A DNA stretch of 41,099 nucleotides from UBA1227 sp045629305 (GTDB lineage: Bacteria; Bacillota; Clostridia; Oscillospirales; Acutalibacteraceae), in contig JAZQQZ010000026.1 in assembly GCA_045629305.1 (NCBI GenBank), forward strand, positions 1 through 41,099. The letters are read 5' to 3'. The notes beneath the pieces are model-generated. The model searched no databases. It saw nothing but the letters and a program-made list of their open reading frames with translations, and had not been told where the DNA came from. The translations under genes were made by a program, and so were the position numbers. This document shows positions 1-7,815 of the stretch, in pieces; within the stretch, counting starts at the first letter, position 1, and each line of letters starts with the position of its first letter.

Positions 1-208
1 GAATATAGATCCGGCTTCTGCTGATGCTCAGAATCTTGTAAAGAGAATACAGGACTATATTACAGAAAACTTTTATACATGCACAAATAAGATTTTGCGC
101 GGATTAGGGAAAATGTATTCAGGCGGTGGAGACTTTACAACAAATATCGATTCATGTGGCGGAGAAGGTACAGCCATCTTCGTAGCAAATGCGATAGAAA
201 TCTATTGA
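1..208 (+). CDS. MerR-family regulator, C-terminal TipAS domain (partial)
   Basis: This is the last 68 codons of a gene that begins before the window, read in frame from base 2 to the TGA at 206-208. The translated end contains motifs GKMYSGGGDFTTNID and GGEGTAIFVANAIEIY. These match the end of the TipAS antibiotic-recognition domain, an all-helical domain fused to MerR-type DNA-binding domains that binds thiopeptides and similar ligands. The DNA-binding half is outside the window, so the MerR assignment rests on the usual domain pairing and is inference. It lies 91 bases upstream of the phosphatidyltransferase gene on the same strand. Confidence 0.75.
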   Translation, partial: NIDPASADAQNLVKRIQDYITENFYTCTNKILRGLGKMYSGGGDFTTNIDSCGGEGTAIFVANAIEIY

Positions 209-299
209 GATAATGCAGAGTAAAATTGTAATTTTATCGGTCCTATTACATCACTGATTCATTGCTGCGACCGCGAACCGGAAAAGGAGGCAATAAAAT

Positions 300-812
300 A
301 TGGCTGCAAATATTATCACACTCAGCCGAATATTGTTTTCTCTGTTACTGCTTGTTTTTTCGCCAAATTCATATACTTTTGCCGTGCTTTATCTTTTGTG
401 CGGTATAACAGATTTGCTTGACGGCTTTGTTGCGAGAAAACTTCACACGGAAAGCGAAAAGGGAGCAAGACTCGACAGTGTAGCGGATTTAATCTTTGCG
501 GTTATATACGCCGTGAAAATACTTCCGCTTTTGTCCGTACCGTATTGGATTTGGATATGGACTGCGATAGTTGCGGTAACCAAAATTGTGGGTATTGTAA
601 TTGCAAGCAAAAAAGCGAAAAAAATGTCGATTGAGCATTCATTCGGCAACAGGCTTACGGGGGTCTTGCTGTTTATTCTTCCGCTCTCGGTTTATATTGC
701 AGATGTGGAATACGGGGCGGCGCTTGTATGTATCGTTGCGACGGTAACGGTAATTAAAGAATTTTTAAACATAAAAAATTGTATTGATGAAAAATCAGAA
801 AGAAGAACATAA
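300..812 (+). CDS. CDP-alcohol phosphatidyltransferase family membrane protein
   Basis: This 170-residue integral membrane enzyme is of the CDP-alcohol phosphatidyltransferase family, which moves a phosphatidyl group from CDP-diacylglycerol to an alcohol in phospholipid synthesis. The full family signature is present: D38, D41-G42, A45-R46, G55, D59 and D63, with the standard spacing between the Asp residues that bind the metal and CDP. Hydrophobic segments flank the motif, roughly residues 12-34, 66-100 and 120-150. The ATG follows AAAAGGAGG at good spacing. The acceptor alcohol cannot be told from sequence: the length fits PgsA-like enzymes, but the location next to a TipAS regulator and the divergence suggest an accessory copy. 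Leu codons (TTG, CTG, TTA mixed) differ from the CTT/CTC habit of most later genes. Confidence 0.85.
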   Translation: MAANIITLSRILFSLLLLVFSPNSYTFAVLYLLCGITDLLDGFVARKLHTESEKGARLDSVADLIFAVIYAVKILPLLSVPYWIWIWTAIVAVTKIVGIVIASKKAKKMSIEHSFGNRLTGVLLFILPLSVYIADVEYGAALVCIVATVTVIKEFLNIKNCIDEKSERRT

Positions 813-815
813 CTT

Positions 816-1178
816 ATGAAATTCAGCGGATTTTTGATTGTTGTAAAGGATATCAAAAAGGCAGAGAGATACTATCACGACCTCTTCGGCCTTGAAATGC
901 TTGTTGACAATGACGGCAACATGATCCTTTCAGGCGGGCTTGTTTTGCAGGAGGAAAAATACTGGCATGGTTTTATCGGCAGGGATATTATTCCGCATAA
1001 CAACGCCTGCGAACTGTATTTTGAGGAAGAAAATGTGGACGCTTTTTATGAAAAACTGAAAACGTTATATCCCGAAACGGAGTTTGTCAACCTGCCAATG
1101 ACCCATAGCTGGGGACAGCGTGTGGTGCGCTTCTATGACCTTGACGGAAATCTGATCGAGGTCGGTACGCCGATGTAA
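816..1178 (+). CDS. VOC (glyoxalase/bleomycin-resistance) superfamily protein
   Basis: This 120-residue protein is a single vicinal-oxygen-chelate domain unit. The N-terminus (FLIVVKDIKKAERYYHDLFG) and the end (VRFYDLDGNLIEVG) are the standard landmarks of the two beta-alpha-beta-beta-beta modules. Members include glyoxalase I, dioxygenases and drug-binding proteins of the bleomycin/fosfomycin resistance type. Substrate is not predictable here. It starts 3 bases after the preceding stop, so it is probably co-transcribed with the phosphatidyltransferase. The ribosome binding site is weak (AGAAGA region). Confidence 0.85.
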   Translation: MKFSGFLIVVKDIKKAERYYHDLFGLEMLVDNDGNMILSGGLVLQEEKYWHGFIGRDIIPHNNACELYFEEENVDAFYEKLKTLYPETEFVNLPMTHSWGQRVVRFYDLDGNLIEVGTPM

Positions 1179-1191
1179 GTATCAAATCAAA

Positions 1192-1677
1192 GTGAAGATG
1201 ATAAACATGATCGAAACAAAACGTTTGAAAATATATACCGCTTCCGAAGAACAAATGGAAGCGTTTATCGCTGTGCAGTCGGACGATGTTCTGAAAGCGG
1301 CTTATACGGAAATGCTGGACGGGGCAACCAATCATCCGGAACAGTGGGAATGGTATGCCATATGGATGATTGAGTTGAAAAACGGCACTCATATCGGAGA
1401 ATTGTGCTTCAAAGGGCTTTCAGAAGACGGGAGTGCCGAAATCGGATATGGCATTGCTGAAAACTATCAGAACTGCGGTTATGCGACAGAAGCGGTATCA
1501 GCACTTGTAAATTGGGCATTGAAGCAGCCCAGCGTATCGTCTGTTACGGCGGAAACAGAAGAAACCAATATTGCTTCTCAAAAAGTTTTAAGAAAAGCCG
1601 GGTTTATTCCGACAGAAAAAACAGGCGAAGATGGGCCGCTGTTTATTTGCAAAAGCACACTGAATAAAGGGAGATAA
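1192..1677 (+). CDS. GNAT family N-acetyltransferase
   Basis: This 161-residue protein has the GNAT fold pattern: an N-terminal strand (IETKRLKIYTAS), the central AEIGYGIAENYQNCGYATEAVSAL stretch (residues about 84-107) carrying the Q/R-x-x-G-x-A/G-like acetyl-CoA loop, and a late V-x-AETEETNIASQKVLRKAGF motif typical of the RimJ/RimL-like branch. It would transfer an acetyl group from acetyl-CoA to an amine; the acceptor is unknown. The frame opens with GTG at 1192; ATG codons at 1198 and 1207 are equally plausible starts and no strong ribosome binding site decides. It ends the small plus-strand cluster, followed by a terminator. Confidence 0.85.
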   Translation: MKMINMIETKRLKIYTASEEQMEAFIAVQSDDVLKAAYTEMLDGATNHPEQWEWYAIWMIELKNGTHIGELCFKGLSEDGSAEIGYGIAENYQNCGYATEAVSALVNWALKQPSVSSVTAETEETNIASQKVLRKAGFIPTEKTGEDGPLFICKSTLNKGR

Positions 1678-1741
1678 AAATCAGTTAAAAGCATCTCTAT
1701 AACGTTAATGTAATTGACAGCATAAATAATAAGGGACAAAG

Positions 1742-1776
1742 AAAGAGCCAGGTTCGATGATTGAACCTGGCTCTTT
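1742..1776. terminator. Bidirectional intrinsic terminator
   Basis: A perfect 14-bp inverted repeat (AAAGAGCCAGGTTC at 1742-1755 with its complement at 1763-1776) surrounds a 7-base loop and is flanked by A and T runs. It sits between the convergent GNAT and DUF2804 genes and can serve both. Confidence 0.9.
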
Positions 1777-1782
1777 GATTTG

Positions 1783-2841
1783 TTAAATTCTCAAGCTCTT
1801 ATCCTCACCAATGGCTGACATGCCATCAAGAGTGTAGGTGTTGCCATCCTCATCCTTGATGAAACCACGAAGTTCACCGAAGGTAATTGTGTAGTCCTCA
1901 TCAATAATTCCAATGTGCATAATCATTGGATGCTTGTCACCTATCTCATAGTAAAGATCAACCATACCATGATCATCATATACATGGCAAAGGTCAGGCT
2001 CATCATAGTGGAAGTAAACAGGTGTTACTCGTGATGTCTTACCCTGGAACCAGATGAGGTTCTCATTGTAGTCATCCTGGTTGATTGACTGGTTTCTTGT
2101 TAAGTTGAAACCAAAGAATTCCTTTTTACCATTGACAGTATTAGTACCCATTGTTGTTACCCAGTCATAGTGCATCTTGTATGGGTAGTAACCACGATGA
2201 TCATCAATGATTGCTGTTGAATCCTTGTCTGTCTTGTATGTCTTACCATTTACTTTGATGTATCCTTCTGCATGGAAGAGATCCTTCTGACTATAGAGTG
2301 GCTTGTTCTTACCAAATGGAATCATAACAACAGATGGCTTTGATACTCTTGTAAGTTCAAAGTCATATTTGAACATCTTACCAGGGTTAATTACACGACC
2401 AGAAACATATGCTTTGCCATTTTCAAAGTTGTTCTTAATATTAACTCTGTTGATAACGCTCTGGCTGTAGCAAGTGTCACCATTGATAATTGTTGGAGCC
2501 ATTACTGCCTGCTGTGGAAGCATCATTTCCTGACAAGCAATCTTTTTCTTAGTCTTCTTGTCATATACGATTGTAAGGCTAGTTCCGAAAAGGCCCATGT
2601 TACATACAGCTGTAAGTACGATTACATCCTTAAGTGTAATCTCAACTGCTTCCCAGCATGTATATCTAAACTTGTTCATGAAATCAGGAAGAAATCTTGA
2701 CTGTCTGTGAACATTCATAAAGTTCATCTGAGGAAACTCACTCTCAAATGTTCCAAAATAGCATTTTCCGTTCTCATCACAGATATCATTTGGTGTTGGA
2801 ACTGGAATTCTCTTGTCTGATAAAACGTTTTTAAAATTCAT
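1783..2841 (-). CDS. DUF2804 family protein
   Basis: This 352-residue protein has no signal peptide or membrane segment. The sequence has the conserved core of the DUF2804 family: D-x-x-RGYYPY (about residues 214-221) followed by YDWVTTMG, then FFGFNLTRNQ and a downstream NENLIWF. These proteins have a beta-rich fold related to the lipocalin-like or hydroxyneurosporene-synthase-like proteins, but their reaction is not established, so no function is assigned. The start is supported by CAGGAGAGATACAAATG. The gene stands alone between two terminators/promoters and is transcribed toward the GNAT gene. Confidence 0.75.
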   Translation of the reverse strand: MNFKNVLSDKRIPVPTPNDICDENGKCYFGTFESEFPQMNFMNVHRQSRFLPDFMNKFRYTCWEAVEITLKDVIVLTAVCNMGLFGTSLTIVYDKKTKKKIACQEMMLPQQAVMAPTIINGDTCYSQSVINRVNIKNNFENGKAYVSGRVINPGKMFKYDFELTRVSKPSVVMIPFGKNKPLYSQKDLFHAEGYIKVNGKTYKTDKDSTAIIDDHRGYYPYKMHYDWVTTMGTNTVNGKKEFFGFNLTRNQSINQDDYNENLIWFQGKTSRVTPVYFHYDEPDLCHVYDDHGMVDLYYEIGDKHPMIMHIGIIDEDYTITFGELRGFIKDEDGNTYTLDGMSAIGEDKSLRI

Positions 2842-2921
2842 TTGTATCTCTCCTGTTTGCAGTAATATTTCTCCACTATTTTAGCACAACTATTATACAA
2901 AATTCTATGGAGAATTTAACA

Positions 2922-2949
2922 TTGCTTGAAGTATATGATATGATATAAC
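2922..2949 (+). promoter_or_regulatory. Sigma-A-like promoter of the phosphatase gene
   Basis: TTGCTT (2922-2927) and TATAAC (2944-2949) are separated by 16 bases, 23 bases before the ATG at 2972. The match is moderate and predicted by eye. Confidence 0.5.
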
Positions 2950-2971
2950 AAACAAGTTTTAGGAGAATATA

Positions 2972-3403
2972 ATGACTAAAATACTTTTTATCTGCCACGG
3001 CAACATCTGCCGTTCGCCGTGCGCAGAGTTTGTAATGAAGGAGCTCGTGAGGAAGGCGGACAGAGAAGACGAGTTTGAGATTGCCTCTGCTGCTACTAGC
3101 ACAGAGGAACTTGGCAATCCCGTCTATCCGCCAATGCGAGAGCTCCTAAATAAAAAAGGCATAGATACCAGTGGTAAATATGCCCGTCAGATGACCAAAG
3201 CGGACTATGATTACTATGACACCATAATCCTTATGGATCACTACAATTTGAGAAATATAATGTATATCATAGGAGAAGACACAGACCGTAAGGTCCGTCT
3301 TCTCCTTGACAGAGATGTCTCTGACCCTTGGTATTCAAGAGACTTTTCCAAGGCATATGACGACATCTTAGAAGGCTGCGCAGCACTTCTAAACGAACTA
3401 TAA
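2972..3403 (+). CDS. Low-molecular-weight protein tyrosine phosphatase
   Basis: This 143-residue protein matches the family's normal length. The phosphate-binding P-loop is at the N-terminus: C8-H-G-N-I-C-R14-S, that is C-x5-R, with the nucleophilic Cys8 and the usual second Cys13. The general acid is Asp118 in DPWY. It hydrolyses phosphotyrosine in the cytosol; in Firmicutes these enzymes often oppose BY-kinases of exopolysaccharide export, but no such kinase is in the window. A ribosome binding site (TAGGAG) is present 7 bases before the ATG. It appears to be monocistronic, ending at the hairpin at 3427. Confidence 0.93.
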   Translation: MTKILFICHGNICRSPCAEFVMKELVRKADREDEFEIASAATSTEELGNPVYPPMRELLNKKGIDTSGKYARQMTKADYDYYDTIILMDHYNLRNIMYIIGEDTDRKVRLLLDRDVSDPWYSRDFSKAYDDILEGCAALLNEL

Positions 3404-3426
3404 TTTTGACTATTAAAGTATAAGTT

Positions 3427-3454
3427 AAGCCCACCACAAATCAGTGGTGGGCTT
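3427..3454. terminator. Bidirectional intrinsic terminator
   Basis: AAGCCCACCAC (3427-3437) pairs with GTGGTGGGCTT (3444-3454), followed by a T-rich run. It lies between the convergent phosphatase gene and the minus-strand peptide gene at 3468-3623. Confidence 0.9.
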
Positions 3455-3467
3455 TCTTTATTTATTA

Positions 3468-3623
3468 TTATTTGTTTTCCGTATCCGGATTCTTATTATC
3501 TAGAATTGTCTTAACATTTTGGGTTTCTTTTAACTTAACAGCAATATCCCAGATATTAACGCCGCCATTTGTTTCTTCAAGTTCTTCCTCTTTGAGAGCA
3601 TTTAATTCTTCTTTTGTATTCAT
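3468..3623 (-). CDS. Double-glycine leader secreted peptide precursor (peptide A)
   Basis: This is a 51-codon gene, too short for most gene callers. The ATG at 3623 is preceded by an excellent AGAGGAGGAAA ribosome binding site. The product begins with a 21-residue acidic leader ending KEEELEETNGG. Leu10, Leu15 and Thr18 fall at positions -12, -7 and -4 from the Gly20-Gly21 cleavage site, the register that C39 peptidases recognise. The predicted mature peptide is 30 residues, begins VNIWDIAVKL, contains one Trp and no Cys, and ends in a polar Asn/Asp/Lys tail. It is the likely substrate of the C39 ABC exporter at 16075. It has its own two-part promoter element at 3684-3657. A bacteriocin or a signalling peptide are both possible; the class is not recognised. 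Confidence 0.85.
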   Translation of the reverse strand: MNTKEELNALKEEELEETNGGVNIWDIAVKLKETQNVKTILDNKNPDTENK

Positions 3624-3656
3624 TGTTTTTCCTCCTCTTTTGTGTTTTCACTTATG

Positions 3657-3684
3657 CATACGAATGAGTTTCAAAAAAGGCTAC
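3657..3684 (-). promoter_or_regulatory. GTAGCC-N16-CGTATG promoter element of peptide A
   Basis: On the minus strand GTAGCC (3684-3679) is followed after 16 bases by CGTATG (3662-3657), 33 bases before the ATG at 3623. The same element with identical spacing precedes 7596, 11939 and 20925. The CGTATR half resembles the -10 region used by ECF sigma factors. The element lies just after the sbcC stop codon at 3697. Confidence 0.75.
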
Positions 3685-3696
3685 TCTTTTTGTTTT

Positions 3697-6318
3697 CTAT
3701 TCAATACATAGTTCAGCACCATTAAGTTTCTTGGTGATGACAATCTTGCGATCGATTTCCTCCTTGAGCTCTGGCATATGGGAGATAACGCCTATGAGGC
3801 GTTTGCCATCTGCCAGTTTAACAAGGAGGTTAACAGCTTGACGAAGTGAGTTCTCGTCAAGCGAACCGAAGCCTTCATCAATGAACATTGAATCCAGGCG
3901 GACTCCTCCGCTGCGCGACTGAACGACGTCAGAGAGGCCAAGGGCCAAGGCCATAGAGGCCATAAATGACTCGCCGCCTGACAAGGTCGAAACGTCGCGC
4001 CACTGGTTAGTGCTTCTATCAAGAACATCGAGGTCAAGTCCTACTTGTGACCTCATGTTCTTAGCCTGCTCTTTGCATCGAAGCACGAACATACCACCAG
4101 TAAGTACAGTAAGTCGTTTGTTTGCAGCAGCAATAACTTGCTTAAAGAAATACTGCTGAACATAGGTTTCAAAGGAAATCTTAACATGCTGTGATACTTG
4201 GCCCGCAACAACTTTATACAAATCATTTACAATGGCCCAGCGATTGCCAAGTTTATCCTTTTCATCTTTCAAAGAAGTAAGTTCCGAAAGAAGATTTTGA
4301 TTAATCTGGAGATTTTTCTTTGTTTCCGTCTCCTCACCAATAAGTTCTTTGCGATTTACTTTTACTACTTCAAATTCTTCCTTGAGATGATCAACATCAA
4401 TAATCTTTTTATCTTTGAGTTTTGCTTCAATGTCTGCAAGGCGATCCTCAAGCGACTTCTTATTAGAATTATATGTATTTACATATTCCTCCAATTCAGT
4501 CAAATCTGCATGTTGCATCTTAGAAGCCTTGTATTCATCTTCATTCTTGAAGCCTTGCTCGCTGATTGAAGATGCATAATTTGCTTTGATTTCCTTAAGA
4601 CTTTCTAAAAGAGTATCTTGCAACTTCTTATTCTCTTCAATACTTGTCTTAGTCTTTTCGATAGTTACATTTATCTTGTTGTATTCTTCTTCAGCCGTAG
4701 TGGCATCTTTTTCAATTTGCTCAGCCTTGCCAAGCAATTCTTTAGATCTCGCAACGAGTTCTTCCTGGTCTTCCTCACCAGTGAGTTTGACCTTTTTAAG
4801 GCTTACAAGTGCCTCGTCCATCGTTGCCTTGTACTCTGACTGCTTTTCATTAGCATCAGAGAGTTGCTTATTCGCTATGCTCTTAGCACTCTCTGCCGCC
4901 TCAAGTTCATCCTTTGTTGCAGATGAACTCGGCAACTTTGCAGGATTTGGATGCTCAACCGAGCCACAAATTGGGCAAGGTTGACCTTGTACCAAATCCT
5001 TGGCAATCAAGCCGTTTTGGCTTGCATAATAATTGGTCTTAACAAGCAAATACTTATCGTCAGTTGCTTTGCTTTCATCAAATAGGACCTTCACTGTTTC
5101 TTTCTGTGATTCGTAATTCCGAGCAGCATTTTTATAGCGTAACAACAAATCAATAGAATCAGATAATGTCTTACTATCCTCTCTGAGTTCCTTAGCCTCA
5201 GGGAGTTTTTCTTTGGCCTTTTCAGCTTTCTCTTTTGAATATGTCAAAGTGCCAGATATCTTTTCCAGTGTTTCATTTAAAGTCTTGCCTGTTTCTTTGG
5301 CATCATTTAACTCTTTCGCTTTTTCTTCAAAAGCATTTTCGAACTTCTCAACAGCAAGTGCCTTTTTGCCAAGTTTAACCTTCTGATCTTTTTCGGCAAC
5401 TTCCTCTTTCTTAGAGGCGAGTTCGTCTAATTGCTTTTTAAAGTTGTCTCTTGTATCGAAATCTTTGTTGGTATTTTCAGCATCAGTAATGTCCTTACTT
5501 AACTTTTCAAAAGTGGCATCGAACTTCTCACGCTGTTCTGTAAAGGCTTTTGCCTTGTCAGAATCGAATTCTACCATTTCTGACAGTGCTGGTAACAGTT
5601 CAACAATGTGAGTGTTAGAGCTTACAAACGTCTCAATATCAAGAGCTTTTTCAAATTCTTTATCCACTATTACGCGAGCCATAGAGCCCTCAATCTTTTC
5701 GATAATTCTATCGTTCTGTGAGGTACACTCAGAATTCATTTCCTTGAGTTTAAACTGCAAGTCCTCATAAATTTTAGTATTAAAGATCTTTTGGAATAAT
5801 TCTCTTCTATCCTTACTTGGCGCATTAAGAATCTTTAAGAAATCACCTTGAGCAATCATTACGGTCTGTGAAAATTGATTTCTATCAAGTCCCATAAGTT
5901 CCTTTACACGCTCTGTGATTGCTTCAACTTTAGTAATAAGTTCTCCTGTTTCAAGACACTTAAATTCACCCGTTGCAGGACTAGTGGTTGTTCCTTCTCC
6001 GCGAAGTTTAGCACGCTCAAATTCAGGACTGCGTCTTATAACGTATGTCCTGTCTTTGTGCTTAAACTTATATTCAACAAATGTTTCAACATTTGATGCC
6101 GCATAATCTGAACGGAATGACTTTGTAATCCTACGGCTTGTACCACCGGATGCTTCGCCATATAACGCAAAGCTAATTGCATCAAATATAGTTGTTTTAC
6201 CTGAACCTGTATCGCCAGTAATAAGGAAAAGTCCATCACTTCCGAGTTTAGTAAAATCTACAACAGTTTCATTGGCATAAGGTCCGAAGGCAGACATTGT
6301 AAGTTTAATCGGCTTCAT
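3697..6318 (-). CDS. sbcC: Exonuclease SbcC, Rad50-like ATPase subunit
   Basis: This 873-residue SMC/Rad50-type ATPase partners SbcD to open and degrade hairpin and cruciform DNA and DNA ends. Walker A is GDTGSGKTT at residues 35-43. A long coiled coil fills the middle, with the Rad50 zinc hook CPICG near residue 445. The ABC signature LSGGES is near 778 and Walker B (LDSMFIDEGFGSLDE) near 810. I place the start at the ATG at 6318 (MKPIKLTMSAFGPY), which overlaps the sbcD stop by 14 bases; an in-frame ATG at 6351 lies inside sbcD and adds a non-homologous 11-residue extension. Transcription is coupled with sbcD. Confidence 0.96.
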   Translation of the reverse strand: MKPIKLTMSAFGPYANETVVDFTKLGSDGLFLITGDTGSGKTTIFDAISFALYGEASGGTSRRITKSFRSDYAASNVETFVEYKFKHKDRTYVIRRSPEFERAKLRGEGTTTSPATGEFKCLETGELITKVEAITERVKELMGLDRNQFSQTVMIAQGDFLKILNAPSKDRRELFQKIFNTKIYEDLQFKLKEMNSECTSQNDRIIEKIEGSMARVIVDKEFEKALDIETFVSSNTHIVELLPALSEMVEFDSDKAKAFTEQREKFDATFEKLSKDITDAENTNKDFDTRDNFKKQLDELASKKEEVAEKDQKVKLGKKALAVEKFENAFEEKAKELNDAKETGKTLNETLEKISGTLTYSKEKAEKAKEKLPEAKELREDSKTLSDSIDLLLRYKNAARNYESQKETVKVLFDESKATDDKYLLVKTNYYASQNGLIAKDLVQGQPCPICGSVEHPNPAKLPSSSATKDELEAAESAKSIANKQLSDANEKQSEYKATMDEALVSLKKVKLTGEEDQEELVARSKELLGKAEQIEKDATTAEEEYNKINVTIEKTKTSIEENKKLQDTLLESLKEIKANYASSISEQGFKNEDEYKASKMQHADLTELEEYVNTYNSNKKSLEDRLADIEAKLKDKKIIDVDHLKEEFEVVKVNRKELIGEETETKKNLQINQNLLSELTSLKDEKDKLGNRWAIVNDLYKVVAGQVSQHVKISFETYVQQYFFKQVIAAANKRLTVLTGGMFVLRCKEQAKNMRSQVGLDLDVLDRSTNQWRDVSTLSGGESFMASMALALGLSDVVQSRSGGVRLDSMFIDEGFGSLDENSLRQAVNLLVKLADGKRLIGVISHMPELKEEIDRKIVITKKLNGAELCIE

Positions 6319-7438
6319 ACTTGTCTTCCTCCAATCCCTTAAGCACTTCATTTAGCACTTCAAGTTGTTCTGATGTTGGCTCAGCATCATTATTTTGCAG
6401 CTTAAAGAAATCAATGAACAAAGATACAACGTCTTTGTCATCGATGCTTTCTTTCGCTATAACATCAACTTCTTGAATAGTTCTTGAATTTTGGATGAAA
6501 TATTTCATCATATTTGGAAATACTGTTCCAACAGAGATTCGAGCATCTGGTGGAGTAAGCTCATCATGAACTATTACACGGACAAAGTCCTCTGAATAAG
6601 GCATATTCAATATCTCATCAAGCATTCCTTCAACATCGCGAACCTGATGGATAAACTTAAGCGGTCGTGTATCAATTACAATATTGCCCTTTTCCTTAAC
6701 CTCAACAATAGTTACGCTCTTCTTATGATTGGTCTCGGAGAATGAATACATATATGGCGAGCCAGCGTAGCGCATAGTATCTCTGCCAACTTTTTGAGCG
6801 CCATGAATGTGGCCTAAGGCCACATAATCGAAGGCATCAAAAAGCGACGCGTCGACATTGTCGACACCGCCTACTACGCGCTCTTCTGACTCGCAAGTCT
6901 GCGCACCTGTAATAAACTGGTGCGCAACAAGAATATTACGTTTCGATTTATCAACGATTGAATGAGCAAGGACAGCTTTAATTGCATCATCATAAGATTC
7001 GATTGCTTCATCAGGATAACATTTGCGAACATTGGCAGGTCTGATGAATGGCAAAAGGTTAATAACGACCTCGCCATACTCATCATTCATGGTAATCTGC
7101 TGCAATGTACCCTCGAACTTTTCGGATACATATACACCAGCATTCTTAATCAATGAAGAAAAATAAGATATTCTCTGATCAGAATCATGGTTACCACTTA
7201 TTACGAAAACCTTAATTCCAAGTCCTACAACTGAAGTCACAAAATCATTGAAAAGTGTCATGGCTTCTGCATTTGGAGATGCTTTCTGATATACATCTCC
7301 TGCAATTAGAATGCCATCAGCCTTCTCTTCCTTTGCAATTTCAACTATCTGCTTTAGCACATATGCTTGATCTTCTAGAAGAGATATATCACCCATCCTA
7401 CGACCAAGGTGCAAATCAGCTATGTGTAAAAATTTCAT
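6305..7438 (-). CDS. sbcD: Exonuclease SbcD, Mre11-like nuclease subunit
   Basis: This 377-residue metallophosphoesterase carries all nuclease motifs: DLHLG (residues 8-12), GDVY, SGNHDSD, the HQF block and GHIHGAQ, which supply the Asp, His and Asn ligands for two Mn ions. It is the Mre11 homologue that cuts DNA ends within the SbcCD complex and works with the adjacent sbcC. The ATG follows TAGGTGATTGA. The gene diverges from the peptide gene at 7596, and the 157-base gap holds both promoters. Confidence 0.96.
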   Translation of the reverse strand: MKFLHIADLHLGRRMGDISLLEDQAYVLKQIVEIAKEEKADGILIAGDVYQKASPNAEAMTLFNDFVTSVVGLGIKVFVISGNHDSDQRISYFSSLIKNAGVYVSEKFEGTLQQITMNDEYGEVVINLLPFIRPANVRKCYPDEAIESYDDAIKAVLAHSIVDKSKRNILVAHQFITGAQTCESEERVVGGVDNVDASLFDAFDYVALGHIHGAQKVGRDTMRYAGSPYMYSFSETNHKKSVTIVEVKEKGNIVIDTRPLKFIHQVRDVEGMLDEILNMPYSEDFVRVIVHDELTPPDARISVGTVFPNMMKYFIQNSRTIQEVDVIAKESIDDKDVVSLFIDFFKLQNNDAEPTSEQLEVLNEVLKGLEEDKYEAD

Positions 7439-7532
7439 TCAATCACCTAACCAGTAATCATAAAGTTTAATACATCATACATTAAATATTGTACCAAAAT
7501 ACGGACTTATTATCTATCCAATTAAATGATTT

Positions 7533-7560
7533 GTAGCCATATTATAAAATGTTTCGTATA
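7533..7560 (+). promoter_or_regulatory. GTAGCC-N16-CGTATA promoter element of peptide B
   Basis: GTAGCC (7533-7538), 16 bases, then CGTATA (7555-7560), 35 bases before the ATG at 7596. The core is extended as GTAGCCAT, exactly as in the copies at 11878 and 20856. A TATAAT also overlaps the second half (7557-7562), so weak sigma-A use is possible as well. Confidence 0.78.
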
Positions 7561-7595
7561 ATGAGATGTAAGATGAAACGAAAGGGGTTTTATAA

Positions 7596-7775
7596 ATGGT
7601 AGAACTTAAAGATAAAGAATTAGAAACAGTTAATGGTGGCGGAGATGATTATGGTGCTTTAGCACATAATATGCCTAAGATAGCTGATGATGAAAAGTAT
7701 ATTATGAAACTTAATGATACACTTGGAGATGGTGCTCCAACGGCACCTGAAATTGAAGAAGAACTTAGATCATAA
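7596..7775 (+). CDS. Double-glycine leader secreted peptide precursor (peptide B)
   Basis: This 59-codon gene has the ribosome binding site AAAGGGG. The product starts with a short 15-residue leader, MVELKDKELETVNGG. Leu4, Leu9 and Val12 sit at -12, -7 and -4 from the Gly14-Gly15 site, the canonical pattern for C39-peptidase exporters. The predicted mature peptide is 44 residues, starts GDDYGALAHN, is strongly acidic, has no Cys or Trp, and ends EIEEELRS. The net negative charge is unlike most pore-forming class II bacteriocins, which favours a signal or a structural/helper peptide, but this is inference. The gene is monocistronic, with its own promoter element and terminator. The likely exporter is at 16075-20360. 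Confidence 0.83.
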   Translation: MVELKDKELETVNGGGDDYGALAHNMPKIADDEKYIMKLNDTLGDGAPTAPEIEEELRS

Positions 7776-7778
7776 TTG

Positions 7779-7810
7779 AAAAGGTCCGTAGTGGTAGCTA
7801 CGGACCTTTT
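7779..7810. terminator. Bidirectional intrinsic terminator
   Basis: AAAAGGTCCGTAG (7779-7791) pairs perfectly with CTACGGACCTTTT (7798-7810), then GTTTTTT. It ends the peptide B transcript and also serves the convergent permease gene. Confidence 0.92.
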
Positions 7811-7815
7811 GTTTT

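Noticed and set aside
3697..3711. 79-codon plus-strand frame 3472-3711
   Set aside because: It is antisense to the peptide A gene and its promoter, without a ribosome binding site. The minus-strand gene has much better signals.
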